The translations under genes were made by a program, and so were the position numbers. A stretch of DNA of 64,000 bases from Azospirillum sp. OGB3. GTDB lineage: Bacteria > Pseudomonadota > Alphaproteobacteria > Azospirillales > Azospirillaceae. Below the pieces are notes generated by a model. It made no database searches, had not been told where the DNA came from, and saw only the letters and a list, made by a program, of their open reading frames with translations. The stretch is from NCBI RefSeq assembly GCF_014192915.1, contig NZ_JACHYN010000001.1, positions 620,001 to 684,000 on the forward strand, read 5' to 3'. Positions 27,886 through 37,282 of the stretch are shown here, piece after piece. Within the stretch, counting starts at the first letter, position 1; each line of letters opens with the position of its first letter.

Positions 27886-29265
27886 ATGAAGCCCATCCAC
27901 GGCCTGTGCCTTGCCGGCCTCACCGCGGCCCTGCTCGCCGGTCCGGCGCTCGCGGACCAGAAATTCCCGGCGGAGCTGGCCGGCCACGGCGTCATCGACG
28001 CCGCCACCTTCGTCGCCCCGCCCGCCGACGCGCCCGACCTGTTCCGCACCTCCGGCAAGTTCACCGCCGCCGACCGCAAGCGCGTCGACCAGCCCCGCAG
28101 CATCGACGGCACGTCCTTCCTGTCGGCGCCGAACGCGCCGCGCGCCACCGGCATGGCGCTGCCCTTCGAGGGCCAGCCGGTCCAGGGCTTCTCCGGCATC
28201 AAGGCGCTGGGCGACGGCAGCTTCCTGGTGCTGACCGACAACGGCTTCGGCAGCAAGGGCAACTCCGCCGACGCCATGCTGACGGTGCACAGGCTGGCCA
28301 TCGACTGGAAGACCGGCGAGGCGGCGGTGGCCGAGACGGTGTTCCTGGGCGATCCCGACCGCAAGGTGCCCTTTCCCATCGTCACCGAGGCGACGGCGGA
28401 ACGCTATCTGACCGGTGCCGACTTCGACGTGGAGAGCGTGCAGATCATCGGCGACCGCATGTATTTCGGCGACGAGTTCGGTCCCTACATCCTGATGACC
28501 GACCGCACCGGCAAACTGCTGTCCCTGCATGAGAGCAAGGTGGACGGCAAGCCGGTGCGTTCCCCCGACCATTACGCGGTGTCCACCCCGGCGGTGCCGG
28601 GCGCCGTCGGCTTCGAGGTGCGCCGCTCGCGCGGTTTCGAAGGGATGGCGGCGTCGAAGGACGGAAAGTTCCTCTACCCGTTGTTCGAAGGCCCGTTGTT
28701 CAACGCCCAGCTTGGGACGGGTGGCGCCTGGGAGACCAAGGACGGGCGGGAGTATCTGCGCATCGCCGAATTCGACGTCGCCAAGGGCGACTTCACGGGC
28801 CGCAGCTTCAAATACCTTCTGGAGGCCAACGGCAACAACATCGGCGACTTCAACATGATCGACGCCACCACCGGCCTGATCATCGAGCGCGACAACGGCG
28901 AGGGCAACCCGGCCAAGGGCTGCACCGGCCAGCCGACCCCGGATTGCTTCAACGTCCCGGCGCAATTCAAGCGCGTCTACAAGATCGACTTCGCCCAGGC
29001 CGACGCCGATGGCTTCGTGAAGAAGGTGGGCTATGTCGACCTGATGGACATCGACGATCCGAAGGGCGTCGCCCGGCTCGGTGGCGACAAGGGCAAGTTC
29101 ACCTTCCCCTTCGTGACCATCGAGAACGTCGACGTGGTGGACGCGGAGCACATCGTGGTCGGCAACGACAACAACCTCCCCTACTCGTCCGGCCGCACGC
29201 TGGGCAAGCAGGACCACAACGAGTTGATCCTGCTGCGCGTGCCGCAGTTCCTGGCGGCGAAATAA
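27886..29265 (+). CDS. Secreted esterase-like activity of phytase family protein
   Basis: A 459-residue exported protein with a Sec signal peptide (residues 1-22, cleavage after ALA) and a beta-propeller 'esterase-like activity of phytase' domain. Characteristic parts are GFSGIKALGDGSFLVLTDNGFG, FGDEFGPYILMTDRTG, FEGMAASKDGKFLYPLFEG and IENVDVVDAEHIVVGNDNNLP. The family is thought to hydrolyse phosphoesters in the periplasm, often in phosphate regulons. ATG 27886 follows the strong AGAGGGGGAGA site. It sits alone between parB and holA and interrupts an otherwise core gene block. Confidence 0.85.
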   Translation: MKPIHGLCLAGLTAALLAGPALADQKFPAELAGHGVIDAATFVAPPADAPDLFRTSGKFTAADRKRVDQPRSIDGTSFLSAPNAPRATGMALPFEGQPVQGFSGIKALGDGSFLVLTDNGFGSKGNSADAMLTVHRLAIDWKTGEAAVAETVFLGDPDRKVPFPIVTEATAERYLTGADFDVESVQIIGDRMYFGDEFGPYILMTDRTGKLLSLHESKVDGKPVRSPDHYAVSTPAVPGAVGFEVRRSRGFEGMAASKDGKFLYPLFEGPLFNAQLGTGGAWETKDGREYLRIAEFDVAKGDFTGRSFKYLLEANGNNIGDFNMIDATTGLIIERDNGEGNPAKGCTGQPTPDCFNVPAQFKRVYKIDFAQADADGFVKKVGYVDLMDIDDPKGVARLGGDKGKFTFPFVTIENVDVVDAEHIVVGNDNNLPYSSGRTLGKQDHNELILLRVPQFLAAK

Positions 29266-29304
29266 AGGGCGGCGACATAAGGGGCCGCGAAATAAGGAAG
29301 AGGT

Positions 29305-30327
29305 TCAGCGCCGCGCCAGCGAGGCGAGTTGGAAGAGGACGCGGGCGCAGAGCGTCTGGTCGGGCATGTTGGTGCGCTTGCAGTCCGCCTCGGCCTCGAC
29401 CAAGCGCTCCAGCGCCTGCCGGACCAGCGGTGCCGGCCAGCGACGGGCTTGGCCGGTCAGCCGCGGCTTCATCTTGAAGAACACCGGCGGCCGCAGCGCC
29501 TCCACCGCGGCGTCCGCCGACTTCCCCGCCGCCACCTGCCCGGCGACCAGCTGCAGGCGCTGGAAATGGCGCTGGGCGGCGCGCAGGATCGGCACCGGGG
29601 ACATGCCCTCGGCGAACAGGCGGGCCAGCGAGCGGTCAAGAGTCGCGAAATCGCCCTCCGCCGCCGCCCAGATCGGCTCGTCGAGCGACAGCGCCGCGCT
29701 GTCGCCGACGCAGGCCTGGGCGTCCTCCAGCCGGACGCGCGTCTCCGTGCCCATGTAAAGCGCCAGCTTCTCCATCTCGCCGCGCGCCACCATGCGGTCA
29801 CCGACGAGGTTGCCGGCGAGGAAGGTCAGCGCGTCGGGGTCGGCGGTCAGGCCATGGCCGTGCAGGATGTCGGCGATGACCCGGCCAAGCGCCGCCTCCT
29901 CCTCCACGTAGCAGGGAATGGCGACGGCGCCGTCCGCCCCCTCGAACAGGGTGCGCAGCTTCGACCGGTTGCCAAGATCGCCGGCTTCGATGACGACGAG
30001 GCTGTCACCGGGCGTCCGGTCGGCCAGGAAAGCGGTGAAGGCGGCGGTGACGTTGTCCTCCGCCTCGCGCACGCGGATCAGGCGGCGCCCGCCGGTGAAG
30101 GACAAGGCGGCGGCCTCGTCGGCCAGGCGCGCCGGATCGTCGGCGACGGCGCGGCCCAGCATCTCGGTCACCCGGAAGGGGTCGGACAGGTCGGCGACCA
30201 CGGTGCGGCCCAGAGCCATGGCGCGGTCGCGCACCAGACCGGTGTCCGGACCGTAGAGCAGAACCGCGCGGATCTTGGGATCGGGGCTGCGCAGGAAGCC
30301 GTCGATCGCCCGGGCTTGCAGCTTCAC
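29305..30327 (-). CDS. holA: DNA polymerase III delta subunit HolA
   Basis: HolA opens the sliding clamp as part of the clamp loader. The 340-residue protein has an AAA+-like fold without a working Walker A: VLLYGPDTGLVRDRA, then a FTGGRRLIRVREAED strand, SLVVIEAGDLGNRSKLRTLFE, and a C-terminal collar domain ending in DQTLCARVLFQLASLARR. It begins with GTG at 30327, 49 nt after lptE. leuS-lptE-holA is a standard alphaproteobacterial run. Confidence 0.93.
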   Translation of the reverse strand: MKLQARAIDGFLRSPDPKIRAVLLYGPDTGLVRDRAMALGRTVVADLSDPFRVTEMLGRAVADDPARLADEAAALSFTGGRRLIRVREAEDNVTAAFTAFLADRTPGDSLVVIEAGDLGNRSKLRTLFEGADGAVAIPCYVEEEAALGRVIADILHGHGLTADPDALTFLAGNLVGDRMVARGEMEKLALYMGTETRVRLEDAQACVGDSAALSLDEPIWAAAEGDFATLDRSLARLFAEGMSPVPILRAAQRHFQRLQLVAGQVAAGKSADAAVEALRPPVFFKMKPRLTGQARRWPAPLVRQALERLVEAEADCKRTNMPDQTLCARVLFQLASLARR

Positions 30328-30376
30328 GAAGACACCGTCGGTGGCGGAGGACCAGCCTCCCGTTGTCCAGTGCGGA

Positions 30377-30925
30377 TCAGGACTTGCGGCCGAGTTCCGC
30401 GGCCACGCGGATCGTCATCTCGTTGGCGATTTCCAGCAGAGCGCGGTCATAGGCGTTCTCGACCGCGGCCAGCGCGCCATACTGCTGTTCCAGCACGTTG
30501 TAGCTGATGTAGGACCGCGCGTTGGCCTGGAACAGGATCTTTCCCGTCGCCGCGTCGATGAGCCGGTAGGGCGCGTTCACGACGAGCTGGGCGCGGGTGG
30601 CGGTCGCGTCCTTCTGGATGGACAGCTTCTGCTCCGACGCGGTCAGCGTGGTATCCAGCCGGTAATGCGGTGCGGCGGGACGGCCGTCGGCGTAGAAGCG
30701 GTCGATCAGGAGGTTGCGCAGCTTCTGGCCGTAGCGGTCCGGGATGACCCCGATGTCCACCTGCTGAAGCTCGGCGGCGCCGATGCTGTTCGTCCCGAGG
30801 GTTCCATACATCGGCTGGAAACCGCAGGCCGCCGTGGCGAGCACCGCCGGCGCGAGCAGGGCAAGGGCGAGAAGCCCCCGCCGCCGGACGCCGGCTTTGC
30901 CGTTATGATGCTCAGACGACGACAT
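30377..30925 (-). CDS. lptE: LPS-assembly lipoprotein LptE
   Basis: LptE plugs the LptD barrel that inserts lipopolysaccharide in the outer membrane. The 182-residue protein has a lipoprotein signal with the lipobox TAAC (Cys34) followed by the family hallmark GFQPMYG. The remainder is the small alpha/beta domain with a [10 protein letters not shown] helix. Its first 14 nt overlap the end of leuS, so they are coupled. Confidence 0.93.
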   Translation of the reverse strand: MSSSEHHNGKAGVRRRGLLALALLAPAVLATAACGFQPMYGTLGTNSIGAAELQQVDIGVIPDRYGQKLRNLLIDRFYADGRPAAPHYRLDTTLTASEQKLSIQKDATATRAQLVVNAPYRLIDAATGKILFQANARSYISYNVLEQQYGALAAVENAYDRALLEIANEMTIRVAAELGRKS

Positions 30926-33482
30926 TGATCACCCGGTTCGGGACGACGATGACCTTGCGCACCGGCTTGCCCTCCAGGGCGCGCTGGACGTTCGGATCAG
31001 CCAGGGCGGCCTGTTCCGCGGCGTCCTTCGCCATGTCTCGCGGCAGCTCCAGCGTGGCGCGCAGCTTGCCGTTGACTTGGACCGCCATGGTGACCGAATC
31101 CTCGACCACCAGGGCCGCGTCGGCCTGCGGCCAGGGCTGGTTCACCAGCAGCGTGGCGTGGCCGAGCTGCGCCCACAGCTCCTCGGCCAGATGGGGCATC
31201 ATCGGGGCGATCAGGCGCACGGTGGCCTCGAAGCCTTCGCGCAGCACCCAGGCCTCGCCCTCGCCCGTGCCGTCCAGCTCCGCCAGGGCGTTGGACAGCT
31301 CGCGCACGCGGGCCACCGCCTTGTTGAAGCGGAACTTCTCCAGGTCCTCCGAGATGCCGGCGATGGCCTTGTGGACCTGGCGGCGGGTGGCCTCGGCCTT
31401 GGCGCCGAGGGCGTCCGGCTTCGGCGCGCCGGCGGGCGGCAGCGCGACCGGCGATTCCGTCACCATCCGCCACAGGCGGTTGATGTAGCGCCAGGCGCCG
31501 TCGATGCCGGCTTCCGTCCATTCCAGGTCGCGTTCCGGCGGGCTGTCGGACAGCATGAACAGGCGGGCGGCGTCGGCGCCGTAGGTGCCGATGATGTGCG
31601 CCGGGTCCACCACGTTCTTCTTGGACTTCGACATCTTCTCGACGCGGCCGACCGTCACCGGGCCGTCGTTGTCGTTGCGGATGTAGTCGCCGAGATCGTT
31701 CTTGCGGATGTCGGTCGGGGCCAGCCAGGCCCCGGTGCCGGCGTCCTTGTAGGTCTCATGGTTGACCATGCCCTGGGTGAAGAGGCCGGCAAAGGGCTCC
31801 TCCACGTTCAGGTAGCCGCACTGCTTCATCGCCCGCGTCCAGAAGCGGGAGTAGAGCAGGTGCAGCACGGCGTGCTCGATGCCGCCGATGTACTGGTCCA
31901 CCGCCAGCCAGTAGTCCACCGCCTCGCGCGTGAAGGCGACGTCCTCGGCCTTGGGCGAGCAGAAGCGGGCGAAATACCAGCTCGACTCGATGAAGGTGTC
32001 GAAGGTGTCCGTCTCGCGCACCGCCGGCTTGCCGCAGGTCGGGCAGCTCGTGTGCTTCCAGGTCGGGTGGTGGTCCAGCGGGTTGCCGGGCTTGTCGAAG
32101 GTCACGTCGTCGGGCAGGACCACGGGCAGATCCCGCTCCGGCACCGGGACGATGCCGCAGCTCTCGCAATGGATGACCGGGATCGGGCAGCCCCAGTAAC
32201 GCTGACGGGAGACGCCCCAGTCACGCAGGCGGTACTGGGTGGTGCGCTCGCCCTGCCCCTGCGCCTCCAGCCGCTTGCCGACCTCCTGCTTGGCCGGCTC
32301 GACCTCAAGCCCGTCGAGGAAGCGCGAATTGCGCAGCAGGCCGGGGCCGGTGTAGGCCTCGTCGCCGACCGTGAAGGTGGCGGGGTCGGCGTCCGCCGGA
32401 ACGACCACCGGGGTGACCGGCAGGCCGTACTTGCGGGCGAAGTCAAGGTCGCGCTGGTCATGGGCCGGGCAGCCGAAGATGGCGCCGGTGCCATAGTCCA
32501 TCAGCACGAAGTTGGCGACGTAGACCGGCAGCTCCCAGGACGGGTCGAAGGGATGCGCCACCCGCAGCCCGGTGTCGAAGCCGCGCTTCTCGGCGGTTTC
32601 GATCGCCTCCTCGCTGGTGCCCAGGCGGTTGCACTCGGCGATGAACTCGGCCAGCGCGGGGTTGCCGGCGGCCAGCTCGGCGGCCAGCGGATGGTTGGCG
32701 GAGATCGCCGCGAAGGAGGCGCCGAACAGCGTGTCCGGCCGGGTCGTGAAGACCTCCAGCGTGTCCGTCCGCCCGACGAGGTCGAAGCGGAAGCGCACGC
32801 CGGTGGACTTGCCGATCCAGTTCTCCTGCATCAGGCGCACGCGCTCCGGCCAGCGGTCCAGCGTGTCCAGCCCCTTCAGCAGTTCGTCGGCGTAGGCGGT
32901 GATCTTGAGGAACCACTGCGACAGCTTGCGCTTCTCGACCAGCGCCCCGGTGCGCCAGCCGCGGCCGTCGATCACCTGCTCGTTGGCGAGGACCGTGTTG
33001 TCGACCGGGTCCCAGTTGACCCAGGACTCCTTGCGGTAGGCCAGGCCCTCCTTGAGGAAATCCAGGAACATCTTCTGCTCGTGGCGGTAATACTCCACGT
33101 CGCAGGTGGCGATCTCGCGCTCCCAGTCGATGGACAGGCCCATCGTCTTCAGCTGGGCGCGCATGGCCGCAATGTTCTCGCGCGTCCATTTCGCCGGGTG
33201 GGTCTTCTTCTCCAGCGCGGCGTTCTCCGCCGGCAGGCCGAAGGCGTCCCAGCCCATCGGGTGCAGCACGTTGAAGCCGCGGGCGCGCTTGTAGCGCGCG
33301 ATCACGTCGCCGATGGTGTAGTTGCGGACGTGCCCCATGTGGATGCGCCCCGACGGGTAGGGGAACATCTCCAGCACATAGTACTTCTCACGGGAAGCGT
33401 CCTCGCGCGCGGTGAAGCAGCCCTGCCGCTCCCACTCGCCCTGCCACTTCGCTTCGGTTTCCTTGACATTGTAACGCGACAT
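30912..33482 (-). CDS. leuS: Leucyl-tRNA synthetase
   Basis: Class I synthetase charging tRNA-Leu. The 856-residue length equals that of E. coli LeuS. HIGH-type motif HMGH lies at 48-51 in [14 protein letters not shown]. The CP1 editing domain includes [12 protein letters not shown]. The KMSKS loop lies at 616-620 and is followed by KKNVVDP. A Cys-rich patch (CESCGIVPV and CPTCGKPAV) is a zinc-binding insert. It starts the leuS-lptE-holA operon, with 133 nt to the DUF3576 gene upstream. Confidence 0.98.
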   Translation of the reverse strand: MSRYNVKETEAKWQGEWERQGCFTAREDASREKYYVLEMFPYPSGRIHMGHVRNYTIGDVIARYKRARGFNVLHPMGWDAFGLPAENAALEKKTHPAKWTRENIAAMRAQLKTMGLSIDWEREIATCDVEYYRHEQKMFLDFLKEGLAYRKESWVNWDPVDNTVLANEQVIDGRGWRTGALVEKRKLSQWFLKITAYADELLKGLDTLDRWPERVRLMQENWIGKSTGVRFRFDLVGRTDTLEVFTTRPDTLFGASFAAISANHPLAAELAAGNPALAEFIAECNRLGTSEEAIETAEKRGFDTGLRVAHPFDPSWELPVYVANFVLMDYGTGAIFGCPAHDQRDLDFARKYGLPVTPVVVPADADPATFTVGDEAYTGPGLLRNSRFLDGLEVEPAKQEVGKRLEAQGQGERTTQYRLRDWGVSRQRYWGCPIPVIHCESCGIVPVPERDLPVVLPDDVTFDKPGNPLDHHPTWKHTSCPTCGKPAVRETDTFDTFIESSWYFARFCSPKAEDVAFTREAVDYWLAVDQYIGGIEHAVLHLLYSRFWTRAMKQCGYLNVEEPFAGLFTQGMVNHETYKDAGTGAWLAPTDIRKNDLGDYIRNDNDGPVTVGRVEKMSKSKKNVVDPAHIIGTYGADAARLFMLSDSPPERDLEWTEAGIDGAWRYINRLWRMVTESPVALPPAGAPKPDALGAKAEATRRQVHKAIAGISEDLEKFRFNKAVARVRELSNALAELDGTGEGEAWVLREGFEATVRLIAPMMPHLAEELWAQLGHATLLVNQPWPQADAALVVEDSVTMAVQVNGKLRATLELPRDMAKDAAEQAALADPNVQRALEGKPVRKVIVVPNRVINVVV

Positions 33483-33615
33483 GACCGCAGACGCCGTTCC
33501 GTGAGTTTCGTGGGGCTAAAGACATAAGACGGCGGCGACGGGATGACAGGCGGCGGACCGATGTCCGGCGTCCCGCCCTGCCCCGCCTGACCGGCCGACT
33601 GGCCGGCGCTTCCGC

Positions 33616-34155
33616 TCAGCGCGCCGCGGCCTGCTGGGCGACGCGGATCTGGCGGGCGCGGGTGAGCACCGCGTCCTCCAGCGTCGTTGCCGTCTCAGGC
33701 CCGACCGCGCTGTCGCGCCAGTCCGAACCGGCGCGCTGCTGCTTGAACACCGACACCCGCACGCCGTCGGCGCGGAGCTGGCGGTCCATGATGTACAGGT
33801 TGACCTTGAAGCGCTCGTTCGGGGTGTCCGGCGGGGTGTACCAGTCGGTCAGGATGACGCCGCCGAACGGGTCGGCCGAGACGATCGGCATGAAGGACAG
33901 CGTGTCCAGCGAGGCGCGCCACAGGAAGCTGTTGACGCCGATGCCGTTGGGGTCGCCCTGCTCGGCGCCGTTGCGCTTGTTCTTGCCGAACAGGCTGAAG
34001 CCGCCGTCGGTGCCGAGAAGGCTGCCGAACTTGTATTCCTTCTTGATCTGCTCATCGACGGTTTCCGTCTGGCCGCCCCAGCTGGAGCAACCGGCCACGG
34101 CGAGCGACGCCGCGAGCACGACGGGGGCAAGGCGAAGGACACGGGAACGGCGCAT
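33616..34155 (-). CDS. DUF3576 family outer-membrane lipoprotein
   Basis: A 179-residue lipoprotein: basic start MRRSRVLRLAP, hydrophobic stretch, lipobox VAGC (Cys23). The mature part contains GIGVNSFLWRASLDTLSFMPIVSADPFGGVIL split over two strands, and DWYTPPDTPNERFKVNLYI. This matches the alphaproteobacterial DUF3576 family, which is regularly found upstream of leuS-lptE-holA; I infer an envelope role alongside LptE but no activity is known. ATG 34155 is chosen for the signal peptide; the open frame reaches 34350. Confidence 0.85.
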   Translation of the reverse strand: MRRSRVLRLAPVVLAASLAVAGCSSWGGQTETVDEQIKKEYKFGSLLGTDGGFSLFGKNKRNGAEQGDPNGIGVNSFLWRASLDTLSFMPIVSADPFGGVILTDWYTPPDTPNERFKVNLYIMDRQLRADGVRVSVFKQQRAGSDWRDSAVGPETATTLEDAVLTRARQIRVAQQAAAR

Positions 34156-34499
34156 GGTCGGAACCTGGATCAATAAATTCGGGGTACCGCGCACGAGTCC
34201 GCGGCGGATGCGGCTGAAAAGACCATAAAAGCCCGCCCGCGGCAACAGCCGATGCGGGGCGCCGGCTGTGCCTTTGCTGTGTCCGAGCCCGGCACCGGAC
34301 CCTGCCGCGCGGGTCGGTGTGCGCCGCGGAATCCCGACGGCGGTGCACAATCAAGGTGTGTTCCGTCGGACACACTGTTCCTTCATTGCTGCAACTTTTC
34401 CATTTCCGGCTTGCTGGCGTCCCCGCATCTGCGTACCACAGAGCCAGCCAGGACGTTAACCGGGCTGAAAATTCTGCTGCCAGGATGGAGGCAACAATC
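34156..34499. other. Divergent intergenic region between the DUF3576 and porin genes
   Basis: A 344-nt gap with no gene. The right 130 nt are relatively AT-rich and must hold the porin promoter; TTGCTG at 34411 with TACCAC at 34434 (17-nt spacer) is the best pair I find, but it is weak. GGAGG at 34487-34491 is the porin ribosome site. Nothing else is recognisable. Confidence 0.5.
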
Positions 34500-35672
34500 A
34501 TGAACCGTTATCTGCTCGCGGGCTGCGCCGCTGCCGCTCTGGCTCTGGGTGCCGGCGCCGCCAACGCTCAGGCCAAGTTTGAAGTCAAGGTCGGCGGCGA
34601 CGCCTACTTCGAAGGCGGCTACGTCAACGAAGACCGCGACGAGGGTGCCCGTTCGGTTGACTTCCGCAACCGCTTCCGCGTCATCGTGACCCCGACCGCC
34701 AAGGCCGACAACGGTCTGGAGTACGGTGGCCGCATCCGTATGCGCGCCAACTCGGGCGCCAACAACGCCCGCACGATGGACGCCGACCGCGGCTACATCT
34801 TCGCGCAGGGCGCGTTCGGTCAGGTCCAGATGGGCGTGACCAACTCCTTCAACGACGCCACCTACGTCACCGCTCCGCAGGATTACCTGCAGCTCGGCAT
34901 CTATGACGGCGTCGCCGCCTGGATCGGCCAGACCAGCGACATCGCCGGCGGCCTGGGCGGCCTCAACGGCTCGATGCTCAGCCAGTCGCTGGTCGTCGAG
35001 AACAACGCGACCAAGATCGTGTACTTCTCGCCGCGCTTCGCCGGCCTGCAGGTGGGCGCCAGCTACACCCCGCGCAACGACGACTCGCACGCCTCGGTCA
35101 ACCGCGCTGACCTGACCCCGGTCACCGCCACCGGCCGCGGCTTCTCGACCACGTTCGAGGACCTCGTCGAAGTCGGCGCCAACTACAGCAACACCTTCGG
35201 CGGCGTTTCGCTGAAGGCCAGCGCTGGCTACTACTGGGGTTCCGCCGCCGGCACGACCACGGTCGGCGCCAGCGTCGAGGACCTGAACGCCTGGCAGGTT
35301 GGCGCCCAGCTCGGCTACGCCGGCTTCTCGCTCGGCGGTTCGTACACCGACTTCGGTGAGTCGGGCCAGATCCAGACCGCGACCTCGGACAACGAGAAGA
35401 GCCGCCTCTGGGTTGTCGGCGCTCAGTACACCGCCGGCCCGATCGTCGTCGGCGCCAACTACAAGAGCGGCAAGGACGCCGGCAGCCTCTACACCGCTGG
35501 CGACCGCACCCTGGAAGTCATCGAAGTGGGCGCCGGCTACACCGTCGCTCCGGGCCTGACCCTGCAGGCTCAGTATGACTACTTCAAGGCCGAGAGCGAC
35601 CTGAGCACGGCCGCCGTGGATCTGGACAACGACGGTCACGTCGTCCTGCTCCGTACGGTGCTGGCGTTCTAA
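34500..35672 (+). CDS. Outer-membrane porin (first of two paralogues)
   Basis: A 390-residue 16-strand-type porin. The signal peptide ends with AANAQA near residue 24. Mature protein begins KFEVKVGGDAYFEGGYV, and strands such as NGLEYGGRIRMRAN and ATKIVYFSPRFAGLQVGASY alternate hydrophobic and polar residues. It ends in the aromatic Phe required for BAM insertion (RTVLAF). The ribosome site GGAGG lies 8 nt before the ATG. Codon use is strongly biased, suggesting high expression. A strong terminator follows, so it is monocistronic. The next gene is a clear paralogue. Confidence 0.93.
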   Translation: MNRYLLAGCAAAALALGAGAANAQAKFEVKVGGDAYFEGGYVNEDRDEGARSVDFRNRFRVIVTPTAKADNGLEYGGRIRMRANSGANNARTMDADRGYIFAQGAFGQVQMGVTNSFNDATYVTAPQDYLQLGIYDGVAAWIGQTSDIAGGLGGLNGSMLSQSLVVENNATKIVYFSPRFAGLQVGASYTPRNDDSHASVNRADLTPVTATGRGFSTTFEDLVEVGANYSNTFGGVSLKASAGYYWGSAAGTTTVGASVEDLNAWQVGAQLGYAGFSLGGSYTDFGESGQIQTATSDNEKSRLWVVGAQYTAGPIVVGANYKSGKDAGSLYTAGDRTLEVIEVGAGYTVAPGLTLQAQYDYFKAESDLSTAAVDLDNDGHVVLLRTVLAF

Positions 35673-35698
35673 TCTGCGGTCATCCGTGGATGGGAAAT

Positions 35699-35727
35699 GG
35701 GCGGTGGCTTCGGCCACCGCCCTTTTT
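35699..35727 (+). terminator. Rho-independent terminator of the first porin gene
   Basis: A 10-bp stem (35699-35708 with 35713-35722) capped by the stable TTCG tetraloop and followed by TTTTT. Confidence 0.93.
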
Positions 35728-35809
35728 CTTTGTCCGCTGCGTCTTTTACGTGCGCCTCCGGTCCCCCCGGCATGGCGCATTTTTTGTGCGTAAAGTTTGT
35801 TCAGTACGC

Positions 35810-35839
35810 TCAAAAACTGGACAAGCAATGTGCTATATT
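35810..35839 (+). promoter_or_regulatory. Extended -10 promoter for the second porin gene
   Basis: TGCTATATT at 35831-35839 is an extended -10 element (TGn plus TATATT). No good -35 is present, as often with such promoters. The surrounding 35770-35900 stretch is AT-rich compared with the genome. Start near 35846 would give a leader of about 190 nt. Confidence 0.5.
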
Positions 35840-35885
35840 TACGGCATACGGGAAAAACCTTTAGCCTTCAGATACTTATGACTGT

Positions 35886-35919
35886 GTCGGAAAGGCAACT
35901 GTGTTACAGTTGCACCGAC
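35886..35919 (+). promoter_or_regulatory. Stem-loop in the leader of the second porin gene
   Basis: GCAACTGT at 35895-35902 pairs with ACAGTTGC at 35906-35913 around a 3-nt loop, and GTCGG at 35886-35890 pairs with CCGAC at 35915-35919 outside it. It is not a terminator (no T-run). It may protect the mRNA 5' end or be a target for RNA-based control. I recognise no riboswitch class. Confidence 0.5.
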
Positions 35920-36033
35920 TTCCCAGATGAATCACCCTTGCCGGGTAAAGGAACGAGTGGCTTAGTAGTTGGTGGGAAGCACAACCGCACGGCTCCAGTC
36001 TCCTTGGGGGCCTGCTAGAAGGATGGACCATCA

Positions 36034-37191
36034 ATGAAGCGTTCTCTTGTTACGGGCTGCGCAGCCATCGCGATCATCGCCTGCAGCGGCGTGGCTTCCG
36101 CCCAGACCAAGTTCGAGGTCAAGATCGGCGGCGACGCGTTCTTCCAGGGCGCCTATGTCGAGCAGGACCGTGACGAAGGCACCCGCTCTACGGAGTTCGC
36201 CAACCGCTTCCGCGTGACCGTTACGCCGGTCGCCACCGCCGACAACGGTCTGGAGTACGGCGGTCGCGTCCGCATGCGCGCCGCCAACGGCGCCGGCAAC
36301 GTCCGCACGATGGACGCCGACCGCGCCTTCATCTTCGTGAACAGCGGCTTCGGCACCCTGCAGGCCGGCACGATCAACGGCCTGTCGGACGAGTTTGGCA
36401 TCATCGGCCCGAACGTCGAGGGCATCGCCGGCGGTCCGGACAACAACACGGTGGAATTCCTGGGCGGCTCGCAGACCTATTCGCTGCTGCCGACCACCAC
36501 CAACAACTTCCGCGCCTTTGCGTCGGGCGACGTCGGCACCAAGGTCATCTACCTGACTCCGACCTTCGCGGGCATCCAGGGCGGCGTCTCCTACACGCCG
36601 CGCACGGGCGACTCGCACACCTCGATCAACCGCCGTCAGGACAACGGCGGCTTCCAGGACGTCGTGGAAGTCGGCGGCACCTACACCAACGAGTTCGGTG
36701 GCTTCACCGTCGGGGCCAGCGCCTTCTACCAGTTCGGCGATGCGGTCGATGACGGCACCGGCGCCGGTGCCACCCGCTTCGAGGAGCTCAACTCCTACCA
36801 TGTCGGTCTGAACGTCGGCTTCGGTGACTTCAAGATCGGCGGCAGCTATGCCTACAGCGGCGAGAGCGGTTACGACAAGTCGCTGACCGTGAAGGAGAAG
36901 CAGGACATCTGGATCGTCGGCGCCCAGTACGCCACCGGCCCGTTCATCCTGGCCGCCAACTACTCGCAGTCGCGTTCGAACGGCACCAGCCCGAACACCG
37001 GCCTCGTCGCCCCGGTCAAGGCCGAGCTGTATCAGGCCGGCGTGACCTACACCATCGCGCCCGGCCTGACCACGGGCCTGGAGTACAGCTACCTCGACCT
37101 CGACTCGAAGCTGTCGACGGTGGACAATGGCGGCATCAACCCCGACGACCGCGCGCACATCATCATGATCGACACCCGTCTGGCCTTCTGA
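36034..37191 (+). CDS. Outer-membrane porin (second paralogue)
   Basis: A 385-residue porin with a signal peptide ending VASAQ at about residue 24. Mature start KFEVKIGGDAFFQGAYVEQDRDEGTRS, in parts nearly identical to the first porin (FEVKxGGDAxF, QDRDEG/EDRDEG, DNGLEYGGR, RTMDADR). It ends in RLAF. It differs in the extracellular loops, for example a PDNNTVEFLGGS loop, suggesting gene duplication and divergence of pore specificity or surface exposure. It has its own leader and terminator. Confidence 0.93.
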   Translation: MKRSLVTGCAAIAIIACSGVASAQTKFEVKIGGDAFFQGAYVEQDRDEGTRSTEFANRFRVTVTPVATADNGLEYGGRVRMRAANGAGNVRTMDADRAFIFVNSGFGTLQAGTINGLSDEFGIIGPNVEGIAGGPDNNTVEFLGGSQTYSLLPTTTNNFRAFASGDVGTKVIYLTPTFAGIQGGVSYTPRTGDSHTSINRRQDNGGFQDVVEVGGTYTNEFGGFTVGASAFYQFGDAVDDGTGAGATRFEELNSYHVGLNVGFGDFKIGGSYAYSGESGYDKSLTVKEKQDIWIVGAQYATGPFILAANYSQSRSNGTSPNTGLVAPVKAELYQAGVTYTIAPGLTTGLEYSYLDLDSKLSTVDNGGINPDDRAHIIMIDTRLAF

Positions 37192-37214
37192 TCGGCTGTG
37201 CGGCAGCTCTGACA

Positions 37215-37250
37215 AAAACGGCGGCGGATACCCATCCGCCGCCGTTTTCC
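37215..37250. terminator. Rho-independent terminator of the second porin gene
   Basis: A 15-bp perfect stem (37215-37229 with 37234-37248) with a 4-nt ACCC loop; A-run before and T-run after. It can also serve the converging gene at 37283-37834. Confidence 0.93.
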
Positions 37251-37282
37251 TTTGGGTGCCGGGCCTTGCTTCCCGGTGGCCC

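Noticed and set aside
31077..33527. An 816-codon frame antisense to leuS
   Set aside because: leuS has all class I synthetase motifs; the antisense product is repetitive and featureless.
35690..36018. Short frames in the leader of the second porin gene
   Set aside because: No ribosome sites, no conserved pattern, and they overlap the terminator, promoter and hairpin of the porin leader.
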